Of a DNA stretch of 64,000 nt, positions 27,134-35,263 are shown piece by piece. Each line of letters starts with the position of its first letter. Position 1 is the first letter of the stretch. The notes under the pieces were generated by a model. It had not been told where the DNA came from, did no database searches, and saw only the letters and a list, made by a program, of their open reading frames with translations. The position numbers and the translations under genes are program-made. The stretch covers positions 62,001 through 126,000 of the forward strand of contig NZ_SOMN01000011.1 of NCBI RefSeq assembly GCF_004564235.1. Reading direction: 5' to 3'. The DNA comes from Cohnella luojiensis (GTDB taxonomy: Bacteria; Bacillota; Bacilli; Paenibacillales; Paenibacillaceae).

Positions 27134-27874
27134 ATGTTTAAAGACAAAGTTGCGATCATCACAGGCGGCGGTGGCGGAATCGGACTAGCAACGGCTCAAA
27201 TGCTGGCTGGAAAAGGAGCAAATGTACTCATCACTGGACGTAACAAAGCCACATTGGAGGAGTCCGCGGCTACTCACCCGAACATTAAGGCTTTTGTGGC
27301 GGACGCCAGTGATCCAGAGTCAGCCGCCAAAACGGTTGCAGCGGCGCTTGGACATTGGGGGCGCATTGATATTATCGTGAATAATGCCGGCGGCGGCGTC
27401 ATTCAGCCGCTCGAAAGTGCGGACGCGAAATCGGTAAATGATATTTTCGCTATAAATGTCACTGCACCGACACTGCTTGCCTCAGCTGCGCTCCCGAGCC
27501 TGGAAGCAACGAAAGGTACAATCATCAACATATCTAGTACCTACGGCAGTAAGGCAGGAGCTGGCTTATCGCTTTATGGCGCTAGTAAGGCTGCTGTAGA
27601 ACACCTTACGCGATGCTGGGCTCTTGAGCTCGCTCCAAAGGGAATTCGCGTAAATTCGATCGCGAGCGGACCTGTCGAAACAGCTTTCCTTAAAGACCGT
27701 ATGGGACTTAGCGACGAGCAAATCGATGCGGTTAAGGAGCAGGAGCGTAATGCAATCCCACTAGGGCGTCGTGGCGTGCCAGATGACGTAGCAACATGGA
27801 TTGTTAATTTGGCTGAATCGGGTTGGATCACAGGACAAATCATCGCAGTCGACGGCGGACTCGTTATTGCTTGA
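27134..27874 (+). CDS. Short-chain dehydrogenase/reductase (classical FabG-like SDR)
   Basis: 246 aa, the classical SDR length. TGGGGGIG cofactor loop, NNAGGG, catalytic Ser in IINISSTYG and Tyr-Lys in YGASKAAVEHL, C-terminal GQIIAVDGG. The ATG at 27134 is 8 bp after AAGGAG; a GTG two codons earlier is too close to the site. Oxidoreductase of unknown substrate, probably under the MarR regulator just upstream. Confidence 0.93.
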   Translation: MFKDKVAIITGGGGGIGLATAQMLAGKGANVLITGRNKATLEESAATHPNIKAFVADASDPESAAKTVAAALGHWGRIDIIVNNAGGGVIQPLESADAKSVNDIFAINVTAPTLLASAALPSLEATKGTIINISSTYGSKAGAGLSLYGASKAAVEHLTRCWALELAPKGIRVNSIASGPVETAFLKDRMGLSDEQIDAVKEQERNAIPLGRRGVPDDVATWIVNLAESGWITGQIIAVDGGLVIA

Positions 27875-27884
27875 TCTGTTATAG

Positions 27885-28343
27885 TTAATCCGAACGCCGC
27901 GTCAGTCGCCCCGCTTCAGTCTTGAAACCGACGTTTATGCGGTCCCAACCATTTACTGAGATTACCGCGAAAGTCAGGTCCGAGATTTCTTTTTCAGACA
28001 ATTGCCCGCGAACAAGGTCATAAATATCGTCAGGTACGCCATGCTCAGGCAGTTTAGTCAGGATCTCGGTCCATGCCAGCGCGGCCCGTTCACGTGGAGT
28101 GAACAGAGTCGATTCCCGCCAATTCGAGATATGATCGAGGCGAAGCTCGTTCTCGCCATGGATCTTGGTCTGCTTAAAGTGCATATCCAAGCAGAATCCG
28201 CACCCATTGATTTGCGAAGCCCTGATCGAAACGAGATCGAGGATCTTCTCTTCAATTGCGCTTTTACTTAAGGCGTTGGAGAAAGCCAAGAATTTTTTGA
28301 AGAGCTCCGGTGATTGCTGAGCAAAATTTACGCGTTGCGGCAT
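27885..28343 (-). CDS. Carboxymuconolactone decarboxylase (AhpD-like) family protein, paralog 3
   Basis: 152 aa (MPQRVNFAQQSPELFKKFL), INGCGFCLDMH motif intact, very similar to paralog 2. Unlike the other two copies, no TGTCACA-N16-CGTT promoter is present upstream; the space is taken by a fragment resembling the 3-prime part of the ECF41 sigma gene. The gene has GAGAGG before its ATG and an undamaged frame, so it may be expressed from elsewhere or be on its way to loss. Confidence 0.88.
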   Translation of the reverse strand: MPQRVNFAQQSPELFKKFLAFSNALSKSAIEEKILDLVSIRASQINGCGFCLDMHFKQTKIHGENELRLDHISNWRESTLFTPRERAALAWTEILTKLPEHGVPDDIYDLVRGQLSEKEISDLTFAVISVNGWDRINVGFKTEAGRLTRRSD

Positions 28344-28373
28344 AGCTGTACCTCTCCTTACCGTTGTTTGGTA

Positions 28374-28437
28374 GACAACCTGGAATTATTCTTCGTTCAA
28401 GCGAGAGCATTCATACGGTAGAGATGCTTCGATTGTC
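28374..28437 (+). pseudogene. Fragment of a second ECF41 sigma factor gene
   Basis: Bases 28374-28430 match 24096-24152 of the sigma factor gene almost base for base (GACAACC, GGAATTATTCTT, GCATTCATACGGTAG shared) and keep the same frame (PGIILRSSESIHTVEML versus PGIILSSSEGIHTVAML). Similarity stops on both sides. It is a leftover of a lost sigma gene copy. Confidence 0.85.
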
Positions 28438-28520
28438 GAAAAAGGGAATACAGGCTCTTTTTCCCTAGGGCGCGAGTATGGTTTAATGGAGAGGTACGTA
28501 CTTGCGAAGGGAGAATGAGC

Positions 28521-29591
28521 ATGACGCAACGATTACGAATCGCGATGCAGCTAATGCTTGCATCCGCACTCGTAGGATTAACCGCATGCGGAGAATCGAA
28601 GGAAACCATTACGCAGCCCGTCGTGACGACGGTACCTACGGCCAGCGCTTCCGAATCTCCCAGCGAGACCTCGAAGACGCCAACCGCGGATTTCCTAGCC
28701 CCGCTGACAGGGTTGCCAATGGAGAAAGAAGTGACAAACAGGCCTTTCGCGGTCATGATCAATAACCTTGCCCCGGCTAGGCCGCAATCCGGACTAACTC
28801 AGGCGGATGTCGTCTGGGAGTTGCTTGCCGAAGGCGGGATCACGAGACTGGTCGCCGTATTCCAAAGCAAGGAATTCACGGATCCGATCGGACCGATACG
28901 GAGTATCCGCCCTTATTTCATTCAAGTAGGCGAGTTCTATAGCGGCGTTCTTGTTCATGTAGGCGCAAGCAACGACGCATTCGCCATCCTGCAGCGACAG
29001 CACAAGGAAGATTTGGACGAGATTACGAATGCCGGCGCTTATTTCTACCGGGACAAGTCCCGCAAAGCGCCCCATAATGTATATTCGACCTTAGAGCAAT
29101 TACGCGCGGGCGCCGAGAAGCGTAAGTACAAGAATACGGCAACGATGCCTCTGTTCTCATTCAACCAGGCGCCGCCGACACTCGCAACTGCCGCTCCGGC
29201 TACTCGGATCGACATTAAATTCATGTTGTCGGATTATAAGGTGTCCTACACTTATGATGCAGCCAATGCAGTATACTCTCGTTTCATTAACGATAAGCCG
29301 CATATCGATAAGAATAACGACGAGCAACTAACCGCGACGAACCTTGTCGTTCTATCCGCTAAGACGGACATCAAAGACAATGTCGGACGGTTAGCCGTCG
29401 ATCTTGACAGCGGCGGGAAAGCCGTTCTATTCCAGAACGGCAAAGCGATCGCTTGCCAATGGGAGCGCAAGGAAGGGGACGTCGTCCGTTTGACGAAAGA
29501 CGGCGAAGAGCTTCCGTTCCTCCCGGGAGTGACCTATTATCACGTTGTGCCTAGCTCCTCATCCATGGATCAGCATTTGACGTACCAATAG
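28521..29591 (+). CDS. yerB: YerB-like DUF3048 lipoprotein
   Basis: 356 aa. Signal peptide MTQRLRIAMQLMLASALVGL with lipobox LTAC, then a Ser/Thr/Pro-rich linker and the DUF3048 domain beginning LTGLPMEKEVTNRPFAVMIN. QSGLTQADVVWELLAEGGIT and GPIRSIRPYFI are conserved blocks. B. subtilis YerB is a membrane-anchored lipoprotein of unknown biochemical role. ATG 28521 is chosen because AGGGAG lies 7 bp upstream; ATG 28515 is too close. A hairpin at 29615-29645 follows. Confidence 0.9.
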   Translation: MTQRLRIAMQLMLASALVGLTACGESKETITQPVVTTVPTASASESPSETSKTPTADFLAPLTGLPMEKEVTNRPFAVMINNLAPARPQSGLTQADVVWELLAEGGITRLVAVFQSKEFTDPIGPIRSIRPYFIQVGEFYSGVLVHVGASNDAFAILQRQHKEDLDEITNAGAYFYRDKSRKAPHNVYSTLEQLRAGAEKRKYKNTATMPLFSFNQAPPTLATAAPATRIDIKFMLSDYKVSYTYDAANAVYSRFINDKPHIDKNNDEQLTATNLVVLSAKTDIKDNVGRLAVDLDSGGKAVLFQNGKAIACQWERKEGDVVRLTKDGEELPFLPGVTYYHVVPSSSSMDQHLTYQ

Positions 29592-29612
29592 ATCAAGAGA
29601 AATTATATCACA

Positions 29613-29650
29613 AGCGGTCCTTCTGCTATTTCGGCAGGGGGACCGTTCGT
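29613..29650 (+). terminator. Probable terminator after yerB
   Basis: CGGTCC (29615-29620) pairs with GGACCG (29640-29645), inner CTGC/GCAG, followed by TTCGTATTT. The T-run is imperfect. Confidence 0.6.
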
Positions 29651-29742
29651 ATTTCCGAGTACAATCAGGACAAATAGGTCAAACTTAAAAAAAGTGTCAC
29701 ATGTACTCGATTAGGACTATACAAAGCCCGTTCGCACTGTGC

Positions 29743-29793
29743 TAAAATAAACAAGTTAACGCGGTGTAAACGCAGCGTTAACGGAATGTAAAC
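29743..29793 (+). promoter_or_regulatory. Extended -10 and Pho-box-like array before the DUF47-Pit operon
   Basis: TGCTAAAAT (-10 at 29743-29748) is followed by four hexamers at exact 11-bp spacing: GTTAAC (29755), GTAAAC (29766), GTTAAC (29777), GTAAAC (29788). On the minus strand these read TTTACA / TTAACG / TTTACA / TTAACT, matching the TT(A/T/C)ACA direct repeats bound by PhoP in Bacillus. Placement downstream of the -10 suggests repression, unless a start nearer 29815 is used. Confidence 0.7.
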
Positions 29794-29829
29794 TTTAATC
29801 AGTTACATATAGGGAAAGAAGGGCTATCC

Positions 29830-30444
29830 GTGTTTCGGAAAAAAGACATTTTTTTTAAGACGTTGGAGGAAATGGCTGATATTATCTTCCAAACGGTCGA
29901 TCGCTTCGCAGTTGCCGTCAATGGAGACCTGCCAGACGTGACGGCATTCGCCAAAGAAATGAAGGAGTATGAACATAAAGGCGACAAATGCACCCATATT
30001 ATCCTGATGGAGCTCAACAAAACGTTCATCACGCCGATCGAGCGCGAAGATATCATGGAGCTCATCAAGAAGCTGGACGACGTACTAGACGGTATCGAAG
30101 CATGCGCATCTCGCTTCGAAATGTATCAAATCACGAAGTCCGATCCGTTCATTCGCAAATTCGGGGATTGCTTGCGCCGTTGCTCTCATGAGATCAAATC
30201 CGCCATCTATCTGCTCACGCAGAAGAAGCTGCTTGCCATCCAACCGCATTGCGTGAAAATCAACGAACTGGAGAACGAGGGCGACGATCTGATGCGCCAG
30301 GGCATCAAGCATCTGTTCCAGAACGTGAAGGACCCAATCGAGCTTATTAAACATAAAGAGATCTACGAAAGATTAGAGCAGACGACCGACTCGTGCGAGG
30401 ATGTCGCCAATACGCTTCAATCCATAATCATGCGCAATTCTTAA
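29830..30444 (+). CDS. DUF47 (PhoU-like) family protein
   Basis: 204 aa from a GTG at 29830, GAAGGG upstream. Helical PhoU-like fold with two repeats; the metal-binding family motif appears as EYEHKGDKCTHIILMELNKT and ELENEGDDLMRQGIKHLF. In many Gram-positives this protein pairs with the Pit transporter (YkaA-Pit in Bacillus) and regulates phosphate uptake. The pit gene follows after 30 bp, so the pairing holds here. Confidence 0.93.
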   Translation: MFRKKDIFFKTLEEMADIIFQTVDRFAVAVNGDLPDVTAFAKEMKEYEHKGDKCTHIILMELNKTFITPIEREDIMELIKKLDDVLDGIEACASRFEMYQITKSDPFIRKFGDCLRRCSHEIKSAIYLLTQKKLLAIQPHCVKINELENEGDDLMRQGIKHLFQNVKDPIELIKHKEIYERLEQTTDSCEDVANTLQSIIMRNS

Positions 30445-30474
30445 TCGGCGCAAGCGGGGACGGAACAGAATATA

Positions 30475-31476
30475 ATGGATTACACAATGTGGTTGGTTGT
30501 CGTTATAGTCGTGCTAGCGCTCGGCTTCGATTTCATCAACGGATTTCACGATACGGCCAACGCTATCGCGACGTCCGTTTCAACGCGCGCGCTCACTCCG
30601 CGACGCGCCATCATACTCGCCTCGGTTATGAACTTGGTCGGCGCGCTGATGTTTACGGGAGTCGCCAAGACGATTGGCGGTAAAATAACAGACCCCTTCA
30701 AGCTGGAACATGGCTTAACGGTCGTTATCGCAACGTTGGTCGCGGCCATTGTCTGGAACCTCATCACTTGGTGGTACGGAATTCCGTCTTCCTCATCGCA
30801 TGCCATTATCGGAGCGTTGGCGGGAGCGGCGATCGCTTCCGAGGGTTGGGATGGAATTAACTACGCCGGCTTCTCGACCATCATCAAATGGCTCATTTTA
30901 TCGCCGATTATCGCATTTATACTCGGATTTTGCATCATGTTCGTGCTGAAGCACGTATTAGCGAATTCAAGCCCTCATCGTATCAACAAGGTTTTCCGAC
31001 ACGGACAGGTATTAACGGCAGCCTTCCAGTCGTTCACCCACGGAACGAACGATGCGCAGAAAGCGATGGGAATTATAACGCTGGCATTGGTAACCGCGGA
31101 AATACAGCCAACGTTGGACATCCCTCTATGGGTTAAGCTCTCTGCCGCTTTGGCCATGGCCCTAGGAACCTCTGTCGGAGGATGGAAGATCATCAAGACG
31201 ATGGGGACTAAGATTTTCAAAATAGAACCGATGAATGGATTCTCCGCGGATTTGGCATCCGCATCCGTTATTTTATCGGCAACGCTTGCGCACTTTCCCG
31301 TAAGCACGACGCACGCGATTACCGCTTCCATCCTTGGAGTCGGTTCGGCGAAGAAATTTTCGGGCGTAAAGTGGAGCATGGCCGGACGTATTATCATGAC
31401 GTGGGTTATTACGATACCGGCTGTCGGAGCGTTGGCCATGTTGATTTATTACGTCCTTAGTTTGTTCCTTCACTAA
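30475..31476 (+). CDS. pit: Low-affinity inorganic phosphate transporter (Pit family)
   Basis: 333 aa, ~10 membrane helices. Two family signature repeats: GFDFINGFHDTANAIATSVS near the N-terminus and FTHGTNDAQKAMGII in the second half, with WYGIPSSSSHAIIGAL and HFPVSTTHAITASI. Imports metal-phosphate with protons. Operon partner of the DUF47 gene. Subject to the Pho-box-like array at 29755-29793, consistent with phosphate control. Confidence 0.95.
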   Translation: MDYTMWLVVVIVVLALGFDFINGFHDTANAIATSVSTRALTPRRAIILASVMNLVGALMFTGVAKTIGGKITDPFKLEHGLTVVIATLVAAIVWNLITWWYGIPSSSSHAIIGALAGAAIASEGWDGINYAGFSTIIKWLILSPIIAFILGFCIMFVLKHVLANSSPHRINKVFRHGQVLTAAFQSFTHGTNDAQKAMGIITLALVTAEIQPTLDIPLWVKLSAALAMALGTSVGGWKIIKTMGTKIFKIEPMNGFSADLASASVILSATLAHFPVSTTHAITASILGVGSAKKFSGVKWSMAGRIIMTWVITIPAVGALAMLIYYVLSLFLH

Positions 31477-31588
31477 TTTGGGTACATGGTTTAAGAAAAA
31501 AAGGCGTGGGATCACCCAAACCTGAACGCCCGAGATTACTACAATAGAGTAAGGTTGTTGTCATCTCTATTTAGTCTGGAGGACACCC

Positions 31589-32536
31589 ATGCATACGTAC
31601 ACGGAACAGGCGAAACCGACGATCGAAGTGTTGAAAGAATTCACAGCAGCAGGCAACAACGCCTCCAGAGGGCGCAAGCTCATTTTCACCGGGGTAGGGA
31701 CCCGCGACGTCTATAACATCAGCGCGCCATTCAAAGACGATGGGGATTTAGTTATTGCCGGCCGCGTGGAGGATCGCGACAGAGAATTATCCGAAGTGAT
31801 GTTCTTCGTCGAACGCAATGGCGAATGGGTACCGAGGAATGGCGCGCCGGTATTCGCTTTGCAGGATCCGTTCTTTACTTTCATCGGAGATGAGCTCGTA
31901 TTCGGCGGCGTCGAAGTCTATTTCGACGGAAACGATCCTCATTACGTGACTTCCTGGCGTACCGTATTCTATAGGGGACATTCCATTAACGATCTCGAGC
32001 CGTTCGCCAAAGGCCCGTTATCGATGAAGGATATCCGGTTAGTGGAGCTCGCTAACGGCCGAATTGGCGTATTTACCCGTCCTATGATGGTAGAAGGCGC
32101 CCGCGCGCTGATCGGATTCACGGAAATCGGGACTCTGGATCAGTTAACCGAAGAAGTCATCAGCGGCGCCCGTTTACTGCGCCATCAGTTCCTTCCCGAA
32201 GAATGGGGAGGGGCGAATGAAGCCCATTTGCTATCGAACGGCTTAATCGGCGTGCTTGGGCACATAGCTTGGATGGAAGAGAACAATATTAGACATTATT
32301 ATCCGATGGTGTTTGCTTACAATCCAGCGGATCATCAATATACTCCGGTTAAGATAATCGCTACCCGCAGCATGTTCCCCGACGGTCCGGCCAAACGCCC
32401 GGATTTAGAGGATGTCATCTTCAGCGGAGGGCTCGTTAGAGAAACGAATGGAACCGCATTCCTCTACGCTGGGGTTAGCGACGCGGAAGCCCATGTCATT
32501 GAAATTCCGGATCCGTTCCTGGAATACGAGAAATAA
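31589..32536 (+). CDS. DUF1861 family protein (beta-propeller, glycosidase-like)
   Basis: 315 aa, cytoplasmic. The fragments GVGTRDVYNISAPF, LVIAGRVEDRDRE, WGGANEAHLLSNGLIGVLGHI and DLEDVIFSGGL identify the DUF1861 family, whose fold is a five-bladed propeller related to GH43/GH130 glycoside enzymes. The Asp and Glu residues in these blocks would line the site. Possibly a mannoside phosphorylase-like or hydrolase activity; not proven. Single gene with AGGAGG-like site and its own terminator. Confidence 0.85.
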   Translation: MHTYTEQAKPTIEVLKEFTAAGNNASRGRKLIFTGVGTRDVYNISAPFKDDGDLVIAGRVEDRDRELSEVMFFVERNGEWVPRNGAPVFALQDPFFTFIGDELVFGGVEVYFDGNDPHYVTSWRTVFYRGHSINDLEPFAKGPLSMKDIRLVELANGRIGVFTRPMMVEGARALIGFTEIGTLDQLTEEVISGARLLRHQFLPEEWGGANEAHLLSNGLIGVLGHIAWMEENNIRHYYPMVFAYNPADHQYTPVKIIATRSMFPDGPAKRPDLEDVIFSGGLVRETNGTAFLYAGVSDAEAHVIEIPDPFLEYEK

Positions 32537-32537
32537 C

Positions 32538-32574
32538 GGAGAGGTTGTTCCCGTTGCGGAACAGCCTCTTTTTG
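32538..32574 (+). terminator. Terminator after the DUF1861 gene
   Basis: GAGG.TGTTCC (32541-32551) pairs with GGAACA.CCTC ending near 32569, followed by TTTTT. Confidence 0.88.
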
Positions 32575-32675
32575 GTGAGCGTAACCGGCAAAATGCGAGT
32601 TAGCGGCTAAACGAAGAAGACCGAAGTCCCTGCCTTCGGTCTGGCTTCTCTTCGATAGTAGTTCATGTCCTTACG

Positions 32676-33104
32676 TTAGCGCCGTTTCGCCGGACGACGG
32701 GTACGCGCCTTGCTCCCCGACGGTCTGCGGCTTCCCGGTCGCCTGCGCGGGGTAGAGCTTTTCGAGCTGTTGGCGGTCGAGGCTTTGCTGCCCTTGTTGC
32801 CCATGAATAGCTTAACCATCGGGGCAATTTGCTGCATGGTAGACACGAATTTCTGGAATTTGCCCATCGTCGAGAGGATTCCTTCAACGCCTCCCATGCG
32901 ATCGACTAAAGCTTTCACGTCCGCCATGTTGGAAATGTTAATATTGAAGGGAAGCTTCGTAGCGGAGGCCGTTACTTGATTCGGTATGACGGTCGGATTT
33001 ATGACAGCGGGAGGACCGGCGAACGCGTCTCCGATTCCGGGAAACTGTTGCTGTCCGAAGCCCGGCGTCCAGCCGTGCAGAGAGGGCGAATGAGGTTCGT
33101 TCAT
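32676..33104 (-). CDS. Hypothetical basic-tailed protein, 142 aa
   Basis: Starts MNEPHSPSLHGWTPGFGQQQ (ATG 33104). N-terminal Gly/Pro/Gln-rich segment, a central helix NMADVKALVDRMGGVEGILS and FQKFVSTMQQIAPMVKLFMG, and a C-terminal tail of ~35 residues rich in Arg, Lys, Ser and Pro. The layout recalls the VrrA/YqfQ spore-associated proteins of Bacilli, but I cannot assign it firmly. Divergent from yerC. The Arg-rich tail could bind nucleic acid. Confidence 0.7.
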   Translation of the reverse strand: MNEPHSPSLHGWTPGFGQQQFPGIGDAFAGPPAVINPTVIPNQVTASATKLPFNINISNMADVKALVDRMGGVEGILSTMGKFQKFVSTMQQIAPMVKLFMGNKGSKASTANSSKSSTPRRRPGSRRPSGSKARTRRPAKRR

Positions 33105-33282
33105 GGAGTCACACCCTTTTTTATAATAGGTTATGACGGAAGTCGGCAACGGGCATGGACGGATGCCCGGGTCCAGGGACATTTTACCCCTGTAATGCGT
33201 GAATACGGTGATGCTTGAACTATTGGCAGGTACGCAGTACAATGGGAACAAATGCAATCGGTACCCGAGAGGATGCGAACTT

Positions 33283-33606
33283 ATGCAACTGAAGAAGCTG
33301 AATGATAAATCCATAGATCAACTGTTCGAAGCCGTTCTTACTTTGAAGAACGTTGAGGAATGTTACGTGTTCTTCGACGACTTATGCACGGTGAACGAAA
33401 TCCAATCTTTATCGCAGAGGCTCGAAGTGGCACGGATGTTAGGCAAGGGCCATACGTATAACCAGATCGAGACGGAGACGGGCGCGAGCACGGCGACCAT
33501 TTCCCGCGTGAAGCGTTGCCTCAATTATGGCAACGATGGCTATAAGCTATCTTTAGAGCGGTTAGGACGTTTCGGTTCGGAAGAAAAGCTGGAAAGCAGC
33601 AACTGA
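33283..33606 (+). CDS. yerC: YerC/YecD family TrpR-related regulator
   Basis: 107 aa from ATG 33283 (MQLKKLNDKSIDQLFEAVLT), GAGAGG about 9 bp upstream. TrpR-like helix-turn-helix: LCTVNEIQSLSQRLEVARML, GHTYNQIETETGASTATISR, VKRCLNYGNDGY. Members are small DNA-binding proteins of Bacilli; target unknown. An upstream in-frame ATG at 33199 lacks a ribosome site. It is followed by two tandem repeat arrays. Confidence 0.94.
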   Translation: MQLKKLNDKSIDQLFEAVLTLKNVEECYVFFDDLCTVNEIQSLSQRLEVARMLGKGHTYNQIETETGASTATISRVKRCLNYGNDGYKLSLERLGRFGSEEKLESSN

Positions 33607-33647
33607 GCTTGTTCGCGACGAACGTGGTATAGTAAGCTGCTCGCCGC

Positions 33648-33902
33648 CTCCGCGAACGAGTGGAGCCGAGATAGTAACGAAACTTTACTGACTCCACCTT
33701 CCGCGGTCGAATCGAGCCGAGATAGTAACGAATCTTTACTAACACCACCCTCCGCAGACGAATGGAACGGAGATAGTAACGAAACTTTACTAACACCACC
33801 CTCCGTAGTCGAATCTAGTCGAGATAGTAACGAAAATTTACTAACTCCACCCGCCGCAGTCGAATCGAGCCGAGATAGTAACGAAACTTTACTAACTCCA
33901 CC
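33648..33902 (+). repeat. 51-bp tandem repeat array 4 (5 units)
   Basis: Five units of exactly 51 bp, consensus CTCCGCAGTCGAATCGAGCC, then GAGATAGTAACGAAACTTTA and CTAACTCCACC. Each unit contains the hairpin AGTAACG-AAA-CTTTACT. The linker (CGAATCGAGC) is related to the CGAACGCCAAACGGAGC of array 2. Confidence 0.94.
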
Positions 33903-34118
33903 GTTAACGAAGCAAATTCGCTAACTCCGCCCAAAGCGTGCAACCCCGCCGAGTTAACGAAGCAAATTCGCTAACTCCGCCCAAAGCGTGCAACCCCGCC
34001 GAGTTAACGAAGCAAATTCGCTAACTCCGCCCAAAGCGTGCAACCCCCACCGAAGTTAACGAAGCAAATTCGCTAACTCCGCTCAAAGCGTGCAACCCCC
34101 ACTGAATTAACGAAGCAA
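33903..34118 (+). repeat. ~51-bp tandem repeat array 5 (4 units plus a partial)
   Basis: Follows array 4 without a gap but with a different sequence. Units of 50, 50, 52 and 51 bp: GTTAACGAAGCAAATTCGC, TAACTCCGCCCAAAGCGTGC, AACCCCGCCGA. Each contains GTTAACGAA-GCAAA-TTCGCTAAC, a 9-bp stem with one mismatch. A partial fifth unit ends inside a truncated gene remnant at about 34118. Confidence 0.94.
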
Positions 34119-34243
34119 GATACGGGCTCCGTAGATCCTTCCAAAGCTGACGATTATATCGCGAAACTTAAGGCAAACGGCTTGGATGAAAAATCATAGC
34201 AGAGAAACAAAAACAATTGGATGCTTTCTTGGCTTCCAAGTAA
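34119..34243 (+). pseudogene. C-terminal remnant of an LplA-type solute-binding protein gene
   Basis: Frame 34122-34199 encodes TGSVDPSKADDYIAKLKANG and then LDEKS with a stop; shifting by one base at the A-run near 34190, the frame continues IIAEKQKQLDAFLASK and stops at 34243. Together this is the usual C-terminal end of an extracellular sugar-binding lipoprotein (KLKANGLD.IIAEKQ.QLDAF). Everything upstream has been replaced by array 5. The original terminator (34289) is still in place. Confidence 0.82.
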
Positions 34244-34288
34244 GAGTAGACATAACGGAGTGGAGTGGTAACCTTCGGGATGCTCAGG

Positions 34289-34319
34289 GAACCGCCAAGC
34301 GCGCGCTTGGCGGTTTTTG
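34289..34319 (+). terminator. Strong terminator downstream of the lost lplA-like gene
   Basis: AACCGCCAAGC and GCTTGGCGGTT form a perfect stem around GCGC, followed by TTTT. No intact gene precedes it; it probably belonged to the decayed solute-binding protein gene. Confidence 0.92.
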
Positions 34320-34446
34320 TCATCCGTTGGGCGAGTTGTGCGATAGGTGTATGTCCGGTCTTCGTCCAGCGTTGACATTGGCTTAACGTTTCGCTAGCAT
34401 GAATAAGAAGGTGGAACAGTTGGGAAAGAAAGGGGATCGCTCTTTC

Positions 34447-35238
34447 ATGAAGCCAGGCTTACTGGTGATCAGCCATGGATCGAGGGAAGCGGGTTGGGTA
34501 GCTCTCGTAGACGAGACGGTTGAGGCGGCTCGGACCGCGTTAGGCGATACCTTGCCGGTGGAAGCTGCATTCCTCGAATTGGTGGAAGGGCGACTTATCC
34601 AGGATGGAATAGATCGGTTGGAAGCGGCCGGGGTCACGCATTTGTTCGCATTGCCGCTGTTCGTATCCTCAGGCAGCACACATGTCGACGAGATCGGATG
34701 GGCGCTTGGGGCGTATCCCGAGCCGAAGACGGAAACGGATCTCGAGAAATATCGGATTTCGGCGCGGCTTACCTATGGAGAACCGATGGATGACGATCCC
34801 GAGCTCGTAGGCGTCATCTTGGAACGATTAAAGGAAATGTCCAAGCACTCGGCTAATGAAAGCATCTTATTGATAGGACACGGGAGCAACGAGCCGGGTT
34901 TTCGCGAAGCTTGGGAGCGGGGTTTGAATGCGATATCGGATCAGTTAATGAGGTTCGGGGGGTTCGGCGCTTGTACGTCGGCGCTTCTGCTGCCGAATCA
35001 GGTGCAAGAACGATGGGAAAGATTACGCCAAAGCCATCCTAATCATGTCATCGTGGTGGTGGCATTGTTTCTAAGCGAGGGGTACTTCACTAAGGAAGTC
35101 ATTCCGCGCAGATTAGCAGGGTTGGAATGCCGCTATGACGGACGCGCGCTCATGCCGCACCCCAAGGTGGCAGACTGGATCGTCAGGCGGACCCAAGATT
35201 GGCTGGAAAGCTTGGATCAAGGTTCGATAAGAGATTGA
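34447..35238 (+). CDS. CbiX/SirB-type sirohydrochlorin chelatase family protein
   Basis: 263 aa. Two CbiX half-domains: LLVISHGSREAGWVALVDE at the N-terminus with the metal-binding His, and ILLIGHGSNEPGFREAWERG in the second half; LFALPLFVSSGSTHVDEIG and VALFLSEGYFTKEVIPRRL are the paired second motifs. The fold inserts Co or Fe into sirohydrochlorin; no siroheme or cobalamin genes are nearby, so the substrate is open. The start at 34447 (MKPGLLV) is preferred; an ATG at 34399 would add 16 residues without a ribosome site. Confidence 0.88.
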   Translation: MKPGLLVISHGSREAGWVALVDETVEAARTALGDTLPVEAAFLELVEGRLIQDGIDRLEAAGVTHLFALPLFVSSGSTHVDEIGWALGAYPEPKTETDLEKYRISARLTYGEPMDDDPELVGVILERLKEMSKHSANESILLIGHGSNEPGFREAWERGLNAISDQLMRFGGFGACTSALLLPNQVQERWERLRQSHPNHVIVVVALFLSEGYFTKEVIPRRLAGLECRYDGRALMPHPKVADWIVRRTQDWLESLDQGSIRD

Positions 35239-35263
35239 ACGAGAGATGAAGAGGGGATAAGGG

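Noticed and set aside
29695..29725. ECF41 promoter (TGTCACA) before the DUF47 gene
   Set aside because: TGTCACA occurs, but 16 bp later there is no CGT element.
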